Shown piece after piece: positions 1 through 8,088 of a DNA stretch of 64,000 nucleotides (its first letter is position 1; each line of letters begins with the position of its first letter). The DNA comes from VAZQ01 sp963744275 (lineage in GTDB: Bacteria > Pseudomonadota > Alphaproteobacteria > Rhizobiales > Xanthobacteraceae). The position numbers and the translations under genes were made by a program. The notes beneath the pieces are model-generated. The model saw nothing but the letters and a program-made list of their open reading frames with translations, was not told where the DNA came from and searched no databases. Location of the stretch: assembly GCA_963744275.1 (NCBI GenBank), contig CAVUSX010000015.1, positions 186,001-250,000 of the forward strand, read 5' to 3'.

Positions 1-2
1 AA

Positions 3-257
3 ATCGACAAATCCTTCATACAGAGCATGCCGAGCCACTCCGATAGCGTGGCCATCGTCTGCGCGATCGCCGGACTCGCGCGCAATCTCGATATAGAAAC
101 CACTGCGGAAGGCGTCGAGACGTTGGAGCAGCTCGCGCTGTTGCGCGGCGCGGGCTGCCAATCGGCGCAAGGATATCTGTTCAGCCGACCGCTCCCGGTC
201 GGCCGGCTCACGTTCGAGCGGCCGGACGCCACGCGAGATGCGGCACGAGTGGCCTGA
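3..257 (+). CDS. EAL-domain protein, C-terminal fragment (c-di-GMP phosphodiesterase family)
   Basis: The frame is open from the left edge, so the gene starts outside the window. The visible 84 residues are the end of an EAL domain: a 'KIDKSFI'-like strand, then 'TTAEGVET' (the conserved AEGVE loop near the active site), then 'GCQSAQGYLFSRPLP', the usual last EAL helix and strand. EAL domains hydrolyse cyclic di-GMP. Upstream parts such as the EAL motif itself and any GGDEF or PAS domain cannot be seen, so catalytic activity cannot be judged. The stop TGA is at 255-257. Confidence 0.85.
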   Translation: MDKSFIQSMPSHSDSVAIVCAIAGLARNLDIETTAEGVETLEQLALLRGAGCQSAQGYLFSRPLPVGRLTFERPDATRDAARVA

Positions 258-267
258 CGCCGGCTCT

Positions 268-1035
268 CTACATGGGCTCGAATCCCTTTGAACGCAGGAC
301 GGCCGTCGCTTGCGGCGAGGCCAGAAACGCGACGAGAGCCCGGAAGGCGTCCTGCTCATGGCTCGTCGCCACCAGGCTTGCGACGTAATTTGTATATTTC
401 TGAACCGCAGCCGGCAGGGGTCCAACCAGATCGAGCCTGGGATCGGAGAGGATTTCGCTGATCGGGTTGAAGCCGATATCCACTCCGCCGGCAGCGACCA
501 GATCGAGGAGCGGTTTTGCCGGCGGCGTCAGCTTGGTTTTCGTCCCGATTGATCCGGTGACGTCGAGCGATCTCATGAGCTCGCCCACCAATATGCTGGT
601 GGATCCGCCAAGCGAGGGGTCCGCGTAGGCGACGACTTTGGCGCGCAGGAGCGCGATCAGGAATGCATCGACCGTGCTGATGTCGGGTTTGGGATCGCCC
701 TTGCGGACGAATGCCCCGATGCCGACCCTGGCAATCACGACCTCGCTGCCGGCAACGAGCTTTCCTTGCTTTTGCAGCTCTTCGGTCGCCGGTTCCGACA
801 AGATTGCGATGTCGGCGGCTTCACCTTTCTTGACGCGGGCCGCCAGGGCCCCAACCGGCCCATAGTCGATCGCAAGCTTGTGTCCTGAGCTCTTCTCGAA
901 TTGGGGGATGATCTCGCTGAAAGCGTTCTCGGTCGAGCCCGGCGAGAGGACTTTGATCTCCGCAGCGCCAAGCTGGCCCGGAATCGCGGCTGCCCAAAGC
1001 ATGAGGGCGGCCGTGCAGGAGACTATGCGAAACAT
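268..1035 (-). CDS. ModA-like extracellular substrate-binding protein
   Basis: A 255-residue periplasmic binding protein of the molybdate/SBP_bac_11 type. It starts with a Sec signal peptide ('MFRIVSCTAALMLWAAA...GAAE'), and the mature part opens with 'IKVLSPGSTENAF'. I chose the ATG at 1035 because GGAGAAG lies just upstream; an in-frame start 11 codons earlier has no such support. The domain has the class II two-lobe features 'ADIAILSEPAT' and 'VDIGFNPISEIL'. No modB or modC permease or ATPase is adjacent. The neighbour at 1113-1913 is a diverged paralogue sharing the 'PDISTVDA' segment. The ligand is unknown; molybdate is only the family default. Confidence 0.8.
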   Translation of the reverse strand: MFRIVSCTAALMLWAAAIPGQLGAAEIKVLSPGSTENAFSEIIPQFEKSSGHKLAIDYGPVGALAARVKKGEAADIAILSEPATEELQKQGKLVAGSEVVIARVGIGAFVRKGDPKPDISTVDAFLIALLRAKVVAYADPSLGGSTSILVGELMRSLDVTGSIGTKTKLTPPAKPLLDLVAAGGVDIGFNPISEILSDPRLDLVGPLPAAVQKYTNYVASLVATSHEQDAFRALVAFLASPQATAVLRSKGFEPM

Positions 1036-1112
1036 GATGCTTCTCCGTTGTTCCCCGTTGTTGCTCAACCGTCAAGCCGGATGCGGGCGTTTCATGGGAT
1101 CTGGCGCCGGCC

Positions 1113-1913
1113 TCAGGGCGCGCTGCCGACGAGCTCGAACCCGCCTGTGCTCCAGGCGCCGCCCGCATGCGCCTCCGACAGCGATCGCAAAAAGCCCGCC
1201 GCCGGTTCGCCGGCGAGGCCGCGGACATCCTGGGCGGCGGAAAAGGTGATGTAGCTCTGCAGTTCCGGCACCAGCGGCCCGACCAGAGTGACGCCTTTTA
1301 CCGGTAGAATTTCGCTGATGTTGAAGAGACCGATCTCGGCCTCGCCGTTCGCGACTTGCGCCACGCCGCCCACGGCCGCGTACGCGAGCTTCACTCTCGG
1401 CTCGAGGACCTGCGCGATGCCCAGGCGCGTGAACATGCGCGCGATCTGTTGGCCGGCAAATCCACCGCCCAGCGGATCTGGATGGGCAATGGAGCGCGCC
1501 GCGAGCAGCGTCCTGCGCAGCGCATCGACGGTCGAGATGTCGGGCAGCGGCGCCCCGTCGCGGACCGCTACCCCGATGCCGACGCGCGCCAGATCGATCC
1601 TGCTGCCGGGCCTAAACCTTGCCACGTTTTGCGGCGCATCGAGAGCGGGAGCAGGGAGCACGACGATGTCCGGGGTCCCGGAGCGAGCCAGCGCTTCCTG
1701 GATTTCCCTGACGGTTCCGATGGTGAACAAGATGCGATTCCCGGTCGCTTCGGTAAACTGCGCGGCGAGCATCTTCTCGACTTCTGCGGGCGCGGCCGAG
1801 GTGTAAACGCCGATATCGGCCGACACCGAAGGCTGCGTTCCGAGCCCCCACAGGGCGAGCGCGATTGCGGTGCAGGCCGCATAGCCGGGTCTGGTGAACG
1901 AGTATGGTCGCAT
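1113..1913 (-). CDS. ModA-like extracellular substrate-binding protein, paralogue of its neighbour
   Basis: About 266 residues from the ATG at 1913, with a signal peptide ('PGYAACTAIALALWGLG...SVSAD') followed by 'IGVYTSAAPAEVEKML'. It is the same family as the gene downstream: both contain 'PDISTVDA', 'LARVGIG' and an 'IGLFNISEIL' / 'IGFNPISEIL' motif. The longer frame, up to 2003, would place 30 extra residues before the signal peptide and is not preferred. It is transcribed in the same direction as the gene at 268-1035, with a gap of about 80 bases, so the two may be co-expressed. No transporter partner is visible. Confidence 0.78.
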   Translation of the reverse strand: MRPYSFTRPGYAACTAIALALWGLGTQPSVSADIGVYTSAAPAEVEKMLAAQFTEATGNRILFTIGTVREIQEALARSGTPDIVVLPAPALDAPQNVARFRPGSRIDLARVGIGVAVRDGAPLPDISTVDALRRTLLAARSIAHPDPLGGGFAGQQIARMFTRLGIAQVLEPRVKLAYAAVGGVAQVANGEAEIGLFNISEILPVKGVTLVGPLVPELQSYITFSAAQDVRGLAGEPAAGFLRSLSEAHAGGAWSTGGFELVGSAP

Positions 1914-2085
1914 GGCGTGGATTCCGCCCCCGGTCCTGAGAGAAAATGACCCAGGCCTGCAGGCTTCATATCTCAGATGAATCCGCCCTAATAAGGACAC
2001 CATGCGTTAACCTTAACGCCCGCCGGTCTCCGCTGGAAATGACCGCCGACATGGCCTGATTGAGGCGCCGCCCCCCGAAGGAGGT

Positions 2086-2104
2086 CCCTCGGCTGCTCCG
2101 AGGG
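2086..2104 (-). terminator. GC-rich hairpin downstream of apt (weak terminator candidate)
   Basis: CCCTCGG and CCGAGGG form a 7-bp stem around CTGCT, about 50 bases past the apt stop in the direction of transcription. There is no clear U-tract, so it may be only an incidental hairpin. Confidence 0.3.
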
Positions 2105-2150
2105 TGGCAGGAACGGGTCTTGGCGGGTCGACGGTCTCGGCCCGAGCGGT

Positions 2151-2699
2151 TCAGTGGCCCTCGAAGGTCAATAGCGTGCGCACCGGGACATCGAGCGCCC
2201 GCAGCTTGGCGGCGCCGCCGAGATCGGGCAGATCGATGATGAAGCAGGCCGCCAGCACCACGGCTCCCATCTGGCGCAGGAGCTTGACGGCGCCTTCTGC
2301 CGTGCCGCCGGTCGCGATCAGGTCGTCGATCACGATCACGCGGTCGCCGGCGACCACCGCGTCCTCGTGCATCTCCATCTCGTCGAGGCCGTATTCGAGC
2401 GAATACGCGATGCTCACCCGCTTGTGCGGCAGCTTGCCCTTCTTGCGGATCGGGATGAAGCCGGCCGAGACCTGATGCGCGACCGCGCCCCCTAAGATGA
2501 ACCCGCGCGCCTCGATGCCGGCCACCTTGTCGATCTTCATCCCGGCCCAGGGCTGCACCAGCTCGTCGACGGCGCGGCGGAACGCGCGCGCATCGCCGAG
2601 CAGCGTGGTGATGTCGCGGAACATGATTCCGGGCTTTGGATAGTCCGGAATGGTGCGGATCGAAGCCTTGAGATCGTATTCCAGTTCGGTGCTGATCAT
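2151..2699 (-). CDS. apt: Adenine phosphoribosyltransferase
   Basis: This enzyme converts adenine and PRPP to AMP and pyrophosphate (purine salvage, cytoplasm). At 182 residues it has the usual length. Visible motifs are 'IPDYPKPGIMFRDITTLL' at the N-terminus, 'GIEARGFILGGAVA' and the PRPP loop 'VIVIDDLIATGGT'. It lies 23 bases downstream of mtnP in the same direction. That fits, because MTA phosphorylase releases adenine, which Apt then recycles. Confidence 0.96.
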   Translation of the reverse strand: MISTELEYDLKASIRTIPDYPKPGIMFRDITTLLGDARAFRRAVDELVQPWAGMKIDKVAGIEARGFILGGAVAHQVSAGFIPIRKKGKLPHKRVSIAYSLEYGLDEMEMHEDAVVAGDRVIVIDDLIATGGTAEGAVKLLRQMGAVVLAACFIIDLPDLGGAAKLRALDVPVRTLLTFEGH

Positions 2700-2722
2700 G
2701 GGATTCTCACAGCTCCTGCGCT

Positions 2723-3604
2723 CTACGGTGGTTTCCCGAGCACGCGGCCCGCCACGGCATCGAGCTTCTTGAGGAGCACCGGGTCGCGGGCCTCGGGCGC
2801 GGTGATGAGCGCGGTATCGAGCGCGCGGTCGGAACCGATCGGACAGGGCTCGTGCTCGCGCGGCAATTCTCCGGCCAGGCGCGTCACCAGACGCTTGGCC
2901 TTGTCGGCATTGGCGGAGAGCACCCGGATGATGTCCTGCACCGTGACGGCGTCATGGTCGGGATGCCAGCAGTCGAAGTCGGTCACCATGGCCACGGTCG
3001 CGTAGCAAATCTCGGCCTCGCGGGCGAGCTTGGCCTCCGGCATGTTGGTCATGCCGATGACCGCATAGCCGAGACCCTTGTAGGTCAGGCTTTCGGCCAG
3101 GGTGGAGAACTGCGGCCCCTCCATGCACACATAGGTGCCGCCGCGCGCGACCGTGATGCCCGCGGCCTCGGCCGCCGCCGCCAGATGCAGGCGCAGCCGC
3201 GGCGACACCGGATGCGCCATCGAGACATGCGCCACGCAGCCCTTGCCGAAGAACGAGCTCTCGCGCTTGTGGGTGCGGTCGACGAACTGATCGACCAGCA
3301 CGAAGGTGCCGGGCGGCAGCTCCTCCTTGAACGAGCCGCAGGCGGAGAGCGAGACCAGATCGGTTACGCCGGCGCGCTTGAGCACGTCGATATTGGCCCG
3401 ATAGTTGATGTCGGAGGGGGAGAGCCGATGCCCCTTGTCGTGACGCGACAGGAACACTACCGGGAGGCCCGCGATCTCGCCGATGCGCAGCGCCGCCGAC
3501 GGCTCGCCCCAGGGGCTTTCGACGCGCTGCTCGCGCGCGCCTTCGAGCCCCGGCAGATCATAGATGCCGGAGCCGCCGATGATGCCGAGGATGGTCTTGC
3601 TCAT
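2723..3604 (-). CDS. mtnP: S-methyl-5'-thioadenosine phosphorylase
   Basis: This protein cleaves methylthioadenosine with phosphate to adenine and methylthioribose-1-phosphate in methionine salvage and polyamine by-product recycling. It has 293 residues, as expected for the MTAP/PNP family. It begins 'ILGIIGGSGIYDLPGL' (phosphate-binding GGSG loop), has 'SRHDKGH' and 'MEGPQFSTLAES', and carries the MTAP-type segment 'MPEAKLAREAEICYA' followed by 'TDFDCW'. It is followed directly by apt, which uses the adenine product. The upstream neighbours are the cytochrome bc1 genes, with about 40 bases between. Confidence 0.95.
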   Translation of the reverse strand: MSKTILGIIGGSGIYDLPGLEGAREQRVESPWGEPSAALRIGEIAGLPVVFLSRHDKGHRLSPSDINYRANIDVLKRAGVTDLVSLSACGSFKEELPPGTFVLVDQFVDRTHKRESSFFGKGCVAHVSMAHPVSPRLRLHLAAAAEAAGITVARGGTYVCMEGPQFSTLAESLTYKGLGYAVIGMTNMPEAKLAREAEICYATVAMVTDFDCWHPDHDAVTVQDIIRVLSANADKAKRLVTRLAGELPREHEPCPIGSDRALDTALITAPEARDPVLLKKLDAVAGRVLGKPP

Positions 3605-3644
3605 GCGTCGCGTCCCCGGAGGCCGTCCGAGCCGCGGCCGCTCC

Positions 3645-4421
3645 TCAAGAATGCGCTTCGCGCCAGATCTTCTTCTTGGTGAAGTAGAGCAGCCCCGCGA
3701 ACACGATCAGGTAGATCATCACCTGGAAGCCGATCCGCTTTCTCTGGTCGAGATGCGGCTCGGCCGCCCACATCAGGAAGGCGGCGATGTCCTGGCTGTA
3801 TTGCTCCACGGTCTGCGGCGATCCGTCGTCGTAGGTGACCTGGCCGGGGAACAGCGGCTGCGGCATCGCCAGGTTATGGCTGGGGAAATACTTGTTGTAG
3901 AACGTGCCGGGCGGCACGTTCACGCCGGCGGGCGGGTTGTCGTAACCCTTGAGCAGCGCCGCGATGTAATCGGGCCCCTGCTCCTGATATTGCGTGAACA
4001 GGTCGAACACGAAGCCCGGGAAGCCGCGCGGATAGCTGCGCGCCTTGGCGAGAACCGACATGTCGGGCGGCTTGGACGGAAACGCGCTCACCACCGCCTC
4101 GTTCGGCGACGGGAAATGATCGGCGGCGCTCAATTTGTAGGTGGCGGCGAGCGCCGCGGCTTGCGCCGCCGAATAGCCCGGACCGCCGGCATCCGCGAGG
4201 TTGCGGAAGGCGACCAGCGACAGGCTGTGACAATTCGAGCAGACGTCGTGATAGATCTTGAGACCGCGCTGGATCTGTCCGGGATCATAGCTGCCGAAGG
4301 GGCCGGCGAACGACCAGTGCAGCTTCGGCGGCGTGGCGGCTTCCTGCGCGGCGGCCGGCGTGACCAGCGCCGCGACGACGCCGGCGAGCGTGAGAGCGAG
4401 GAGCTTGCGCTTGAAGATCAT
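3645..4421 (-). CDS. petC: Cytochrome c1 of the bc1 complex
   Basis: About 258 residues from the ATG at 4421, which has GGGGAGG at the right distance; a GTG six codons upstream is less likely. A signal peptide ('LLALTLAGVVAALVTPAAAQ') exports the haem domain. The haem c attachment motif is 'VCSNCHS' (CxxCH). 'AMPQPLF' supplies the likely axial methionine, and a C-terminal membrane anchor precedes the end ('FQVMIYLIVFAGLLYFTKKKIW'). It accepts electrons from the Rieske protein and passes them to cytochrome c. It is the third gene of the bc1 operon, 19 bases after cytochrome b. Confidence 0.95.
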   Translation of the reverse strand: MIFKRKLLALTLAGVVAALVTPAAAQEAATPPKLHWSFAGPFGSYDPGQIQRGLKIYHDVCSNCHSLSLVAFRNLADAGGPGYSAAQAAALAATYKLSAADHFPSPNEAVVSAFPSKPPDMSVLAKARSYPRGFPGFVFDLFTQYQEQGPDYIAALLKGYDNPPAGVNVPPGTFYNKYFPSHNLAMPQPLFPGQVTYDDGSPQTVEQYSQDIAAFLMWAAEPHLDQRKRIGFQVMIYLIVFAGLLYFTKKKIWREAHS

Positions 4422-4440
4422 GACATTCCTCCCCGCCACT

Positions 4441-5685
4441 CTAAGCCTTCGCCTCGGCCGGCCCGCTCGTGCCCAAGATCAATTCCGAGATCGAGTTGGG
4501 CAGCGGCTTTGTCTTCTCGACAAGTCCGAGCACCGGCAGAATGACGAGGAAGTAGGCGAAGTAATAGATGGTGAACAGGCGGGCAAAGATCACATAGTAG
4601 CCCTCGGGCGGGTTCGATCCGAGATAGCCGAGCCCGATACAGACGATGACGAACACCCAGAAGAACTGCTTGAACAGCGGCCGGTAGCGCCCCGAGCGCA
4701 CCGGCGAGGTATCGAGCCAGGGCAGGAACGCGAGAATAACGATCGATGCTCCGAGCGCCGTCACCCCCATGAGCTTGTTGGGGATCGCCCGCAGGATCGC
4801 GTAGAACGGCAGATAGTACCATTCGGGCACGATTTCCGAGGGGGTCACGGCCGGATTGGCCGGAATATAGTTGTCGGCATGACCGAGGTAATTCGGGACG
4901 TAGAACACGAACCAGCCGAACAGGATGCAGAACACGATCAGCACGAAGGCGTCCTTGATGGTCGCATAGGGCGTGAAGGCGACCGTATCCTTCTCCGACT
5001 TCGGCTCGATGCCGGCCGGGTTGTTCTGTCCCACCATGTGCAGCGCCCAGACGTGCAGCACGACCACGCCGGCGATGACGAAGGGCAGGAGGTAGTGCAG
5101 CGAGTAGAAGCGGTTGAGGGTCGGATTGCCGACCGCGTAGCCGCCCCACAGCCAGGAGACGATCGAATTGCCGACCACCGGAATGGCCGAGAACAGGTTG
5201 GTGATGACGGTCGCGGCCCAGAAGCTCATCTGGCCCCACACCAGCACGTAGCCCATGAAGCCGGCCATGATCATCAGCAGCAGCAGGATCACGCCGAGGA
5301 TCCAGAGCACCTCGCGCGGCTCCTTGTAGGAGCCGTAATACATGCCGCGGAACATGTGGATGTAGGCGGCGAGGAAGAACATCGAAGCGCCGTTGGCATG
5401 CACGTAGCGCAACAGCCAGCCGAAGTTCACGTCGCGCATGATGGCTTCGACCGAATTGAAGGCCAAGTCGACATGCGGGGTGTAGTGCATCGCCAGCACC
5501 ACGCCGGTGACGATTTGCAGCGCCAGCATGAAGGTGAGGATGCCGCCGAAGGTCCACCAGTAGTTCAGGTTGCGCGGCGTCGGATAGACGACGAAGGAGG
5601 AATAGATCAGCCCGCCGATGGGCAGCCGGCGCTCGAGCCATTGCATGAACGCGCTTCGCGGCTGGTAGGTCGAGTTTCCGCTCAT
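4441..5685 (-). CDS. petB: Cytochrome b of the bc1 complex
   Basis: A 414-residue, eight-helix quinol-oxidising membrane subunit. The haem-ligand helices show paired histidines ('MHYTPH...YVHANGASMFFLAAYIHMFRG' and 'SLHYLLPFVIAGVVVLHVWALH'). The Qo-site PEWY motif is present ('EIVPEWYYLPFYAILR'). It sits between the Rieske gene (9-base gap) and cytochrome c1. In Bradyrhizobium japonicum, cytochromes b and c1 are made as one FbcH precursor; here they are two separate genes. Confidence 0.97.
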   Translation of the reverse strand: MSGNSTYQPRSAFMQWLERRLPIGGLIYSSFVVYPTPRNLNYWWTFGGILTFMLALQIVTGVVLAMHYTPHVDLAFNSVEAIMRDVNFGWLLRYVHANGASMFFLAAYIHMFRGMYYGSYKEPREVLWILGVILLLLMIMAGFMGYVLVWGQMSFWAATVITNLFSAIPVVGNSIVSWLWGGYAVGNPTLNRFYSLHYLLPFVIAGVVVLHVWALHMVGQNNPAGIEPKSEKDTVAFTPYATIKDAFVLIVFCILFGWFVFYVPNYLGHADNYIPANPAVTPSEIVPEWYYLPFYAILRAIPNKLMGVTALGASIVILAFLPWLDTSPVRSGRYRPLFKQFFWVFVIVCIGLGYLGSNPPEGYYVIFARLFTIYYFAYFLVILPVLGLVEKTKPLPNSISELILGTSGPAEAKA

Positions 5686-5694
5686 GGTGCAACC

Positions 5695-6234
5695 TTAGGT
5701 GTGGGCTGTCTCGGTTTCGCCGATTCGAATCTTGCTGTCGGAAAGAAACAGGTAGGGGGGGACCGGCAGATTCAACGGCGCGGGACCCTGCCGGATGCGA
5801 CCGGACGAATCGTATTGCGATCCGTGGCAGGGGCAGAACCAACCGTCGTAGTCGCCCTGGTGGGCGAGCGGGATACAGCCGAGATGGGTGCAGATGCCGA
5901 CGACGACCAGCCATTGGTCGTGGCCCGGCTTGACGCGCGATTGGTCGGTCTGCGGGTCGCGCAGGCTGTTGGTATCGACCGCGCGCGCCTCGTCGATCTC
6001 CTTCTGGGTGCGGTGGCTGATGAAGATCGGCTGGCTGCGCCAGAACACCTTGACGATCTGCCCGGCGGCGATCGGGCCGAGATCGATCTCCACCGGCGCG
6101 CCGGCCGCGATGGTCGAAGCGTCCGGGTTCATCTGCGTGATGAGCGGCACCAGCGCCGCGGCGGTTCCCACGGCAGCCACGGCCCCGGTCGCGATATAGA
6201 GAAAATCGCGACGCGTCGGCTCGGCCGAAGACAT
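5695..6234 (-). CDS. petA: Rieske iron-sulfur subunit of the bc1 complex
   Basis: About 179 residues from the ATG at 6234. A Tat-type N-terminus ('TRRDFLYIATGAVAAVGTAAALVPL') both exports and anchors the protein. The 2Fe-2S ligands are in 'CTHLGC' and 'CPCHGSQYD'. It takes one electron from ubiquinol at the Qo site and hands it to cytochrome c1. It is the first gene of the operon. The frame stays open upstream to 6459, but the Tat motif right after 6234 fixes the start; a GTG three codons upstream is possible. Confidence 0.95.
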   Translation of the reverse strand: MSSAEPTRRDFLYIATGAVAAVGTAAALVPLITQMNPDASTIAAGAPVEIDLGPIAAGQIVKVFWRSQPIFISHRTQKEIDEARAVDTNSLRDPQTDQSRVKPGHDQWLVVVGICTHLGCIPLAHQGDYDGWFCPCHGSQYDSSGRIRQGPAPLNLPVPPYLFLSDSKIRIGETETAHT

Positions 6235-6542
6235 CGTTGTCACGTTTGCGATCCCTTTCTTATCCCTCGATCCACCCCTACGCGCACCCGCCGTGGCCCC
6301 CTTCACGCCCGAAAAGGGCGCCACCCGGCAGTGGCGGGCGAACCTGCCGCTTTCCATCCCGGCGACGGGAGGCCAAGCGGCACGACCCAGCGGGGTTCTA
6401 TTGGCACCCTTGACGGGGGAGCGCAAGTGCGCCATCGCCCCAATGCCCAGAAGTCGCACCGGAAGTCGCGCAAGAAATCGATTGCCCCGCGGCGGGTGCC
6501 CGGGCGTTCCATCACGGTGTACGGCTGAAACGGATCGGGCCC
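6235..6542. other. Intergenic region between divergent petA and trmL
   Basis: About 308 bases separating the minus-strand bc1 operon from plus-strand trmL. It should carry both promoters. I see no clear operator, small RNA or small gene. The long open frames crossing it on both strands look like GC-rich shadow frames. Confidence 0.5.
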
Positions 6543-7022
6543 ATGCGGATTGCGCTCTATGAGCCCGACATTCCCCAGAACACCGGCACGATCCTGCGCC
6601 TGGCGGCGTGCCTGGGCGTGGCGGCGCATATCATCGAGCCGGCCGGCTTCCCGGTGTCCGACCGCGCCTTCCGCCGCGCCGGGATGGACTATCTCGACCA
6701 GGTCAGCATCCAGCGGCACGCGAGCTTCGAGGCCTTCTGGGCCTGGCGGGCACAGGCCGGCCTGCGTCTCGTCCTGTTCACCACCGCCGGCGCCGCCTCC
6801 TATCTCGACCACGCCTTCGGGCGCGACGACTTGCTGCTGTTCGGCCGCGAATCGGCCGGCGTGCCGGAGGCGGTGCATGCGGCCGCGCAGGCGCGGCTGG
6901 TCATTCCGATGCGGCCGGGCCTGCGGTCCCTCAATGTGGCGATGGCGGCCGCGATGGCGCTCGGGGAGGCGCTGCGGCAAACCGGCGGCTTTCCGGCCAT
7001 CCCGGCCGCACGACCCGCTTGA
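6543..7022 (+). CDS. trmL: tRNA (cytidine/uridine-34-2'-O)-methyltransferase
   Basis: A 159-residue SPOUT-fold enzyme that methylates the 2'-hydroxyl of the wobble base of tRNA-Leu isoacceptors. It is the minimal TrmL length. It opens 'MRIALYEPDIPQNTGTILR' (asparagine and arginine of motif 1). It has the knot motifs 'LLFGRESAGVPE' and 'SLNVAMAAAMALGEALRQTGG'. It is the first plus-strand gene after the divergent bc1 operon, followed by the queuosine genes. Confidence 0.93.
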   Translation: MRIALYEPDIPQNTGTILRLAACLGVAAHIIEPAGFPVSDRAFRRAGMDYLDQVSIQRHASFEAFWAWRAQAGLRLVLFTTAGAASYLDHAFGRDDLLLFGRESAGVPEAVHAAAQARLVIPMRPGLRSLNVAMAAAMALGEALRQTGGFPAIPAARPA

Positions 7023-7090
7023 GGCGGACGAAGAATTTCCCCAGATACGGGTGGCACCGACCCGACACGGGTGGGACGGAGAAGCTTAAG

Positions 7091-7723
7091 GTGGCGTACG
7101 CGGTCAAGGAGATCTTTCTGACCCTGCAGGGCGAAGGCGCCCAAGCGGGGCGCACGGCGGTGTTCTGCCGGTTCGCGGGCTGCAATCTGTGGTCCGGGCG
7201 GGAGGCCGACCGCGCCGGCGCGCAATGCCGCTTCTGCGATACCGAGTTCGTGGGCACCGATGGCACCCGCGGGGGCTCCTATGGGAGCGCGCAGGCGCTC
7301 GCCGCGGAGATCGAGGCCGAATGGGGCGGCATTCCGGATCACCGCTATGTGGTCATCACCGGCGGCGAGCCGCTCCTGCAGGTCGACGACGCCTTGCTCG
7401 ACGCGCTGCACGCGCGCGGCTTCACGATCGCGGTCGAGACCAATGGAACGATCGATCCGCCCGCCGGCCTCGACTGGATTTGCGTGAGCCCGAAGGCGGG
7501 GACGCCGCTGCGCATCCGGTCGGGCCACGAGATGAAGCTGGTGTTCCCGCAGGCCGAGGCGCCGCCGGAGGCGTTCGCGGGCCTCGCGTTCGAGCGCTTC
7601 TCGCTGCAGCCCATGGATGGGCCGCAGCTCGCCGACAACACGGCGCGCGCCATCGATTATTGCCTGCGCCACCCGCAATGGCGGCTCAGCCTGCAGACGC
7701 ACAAGACCTTGGGAATTCGCTGA
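7091..7723 (+). CDS. queE: 7-carboxy-7-deazaguanine synthase (radical SAM)
   Basis: This enzyme converts 6-carboxy-tetrahydropterin to 7-carboxy-7-deazaguanine on the way to preQ0 and queuosine. I place the start at the GTG at 7091 (210 residues), because 'VKEIFLTLQGEGAQAGRTAVF' is the standard N-terminus. The iron-sulfur cysteines follow the QueE pattern CX14CX2C ('GCNLWSG...QCRFCDTEF') rather than the CX3CX2C of most radical SAM enzymes. 'ITGGEPLLQ' is the GGEP SAM-binding motif. The stop overlaps the queD start (TGATG). Confidence 0.93.
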   Translation: MAYAVKEIFLTLQGEGAQAGRTAVFCRFAGCNLWSGREADRAGAQCRFCDTEFVGTDGTRGGSYGSAQALAAEIEAEWGGIPDHRYVVITGGEPLLQVDDALLDALHARGFTIAVETNGTIDPPAGLDWICVSPKAGTPLRIRSGHEMKLVFPQAEAPPEAFAGLAFERFSLQPMDGPQLADNTARAIDYCLRHPQWRLSLQTHKTLGIR

Positions 7724-8088
7724 TGTGGGAGCTCACCAAATCGTTCCGCTTCGAGGCCGCGCACGCGATCGCGGGCACGACGCTCGGAGCCGTGAGCGAG
7801 GAGATCCATGGCCATTCCTATCGGGCCGAGGTCACGATCCGCGGCGTTCCGGATGCGGCCACCGGCATGATCGTGGACCTCGGGGTGCTGGAGCGCCGCC
7901 TCGCCGACATTCGTGGGGCGCTCGATCACAAGCACCTCAACAAGATCAACGCGCTCGGAGCCCCGACCCTGGAGCATCTGGCGCGCTTCATCTGGGATCA
8001 CGTGCAGGAGGCCGGAAACGTGACCCGCGTCACCGTGTTCCGCGACAGTTGCCAGGAGTCGTGCAGCTATCAGGGACCTGGTTCGTAG
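7723..8088 (+). CDS. queD: QueD/PTPS-family protein (putative 6-carboxytetrahydropterin synthase) with altered active-site residues
   Basis: A 121-residue T-fold protein that, in the family, turns dihydroneopterin triphosphate into 6-carboxy-tetrahydropterin, the QueE substrate. Zinc ligands are visible as 'FEAAHAI' and 'EIHGHSY'; 'DHKHLNKI' matches the catalytic Asp-His region. The residue four before HGH, the catalytic Cys of E. coli QueD, is Ser here ('SEEIHGH'). The C-terminal Glu motif reads 'RDSCQESCSY', with Asp in place of Glu. The start overlaps queE, so the two are translationally coupled. The stop TAG lies inside the first bases of a palindromic repeat. Confidence 0.85.
   Translation: MWELTKSFRFEAAHAIAGTTLGAVSEEIHGHSYRAEVTIRGVPDAATGMIVDLGVLERRLADIRGALDHKHLNKINALGAPTLEHLARFIWDHVQEAGNVTRVTVFRDSCQESCSYQGPGS

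Noticed and set aside
4333..6528. A 731-codon plus-strand frame across the bc1 operon
   Set aside because: It is antisense to clear petA, petB and petC genes and has the Arg/Asp/His-rich composition of a GC-rich shadow frame.
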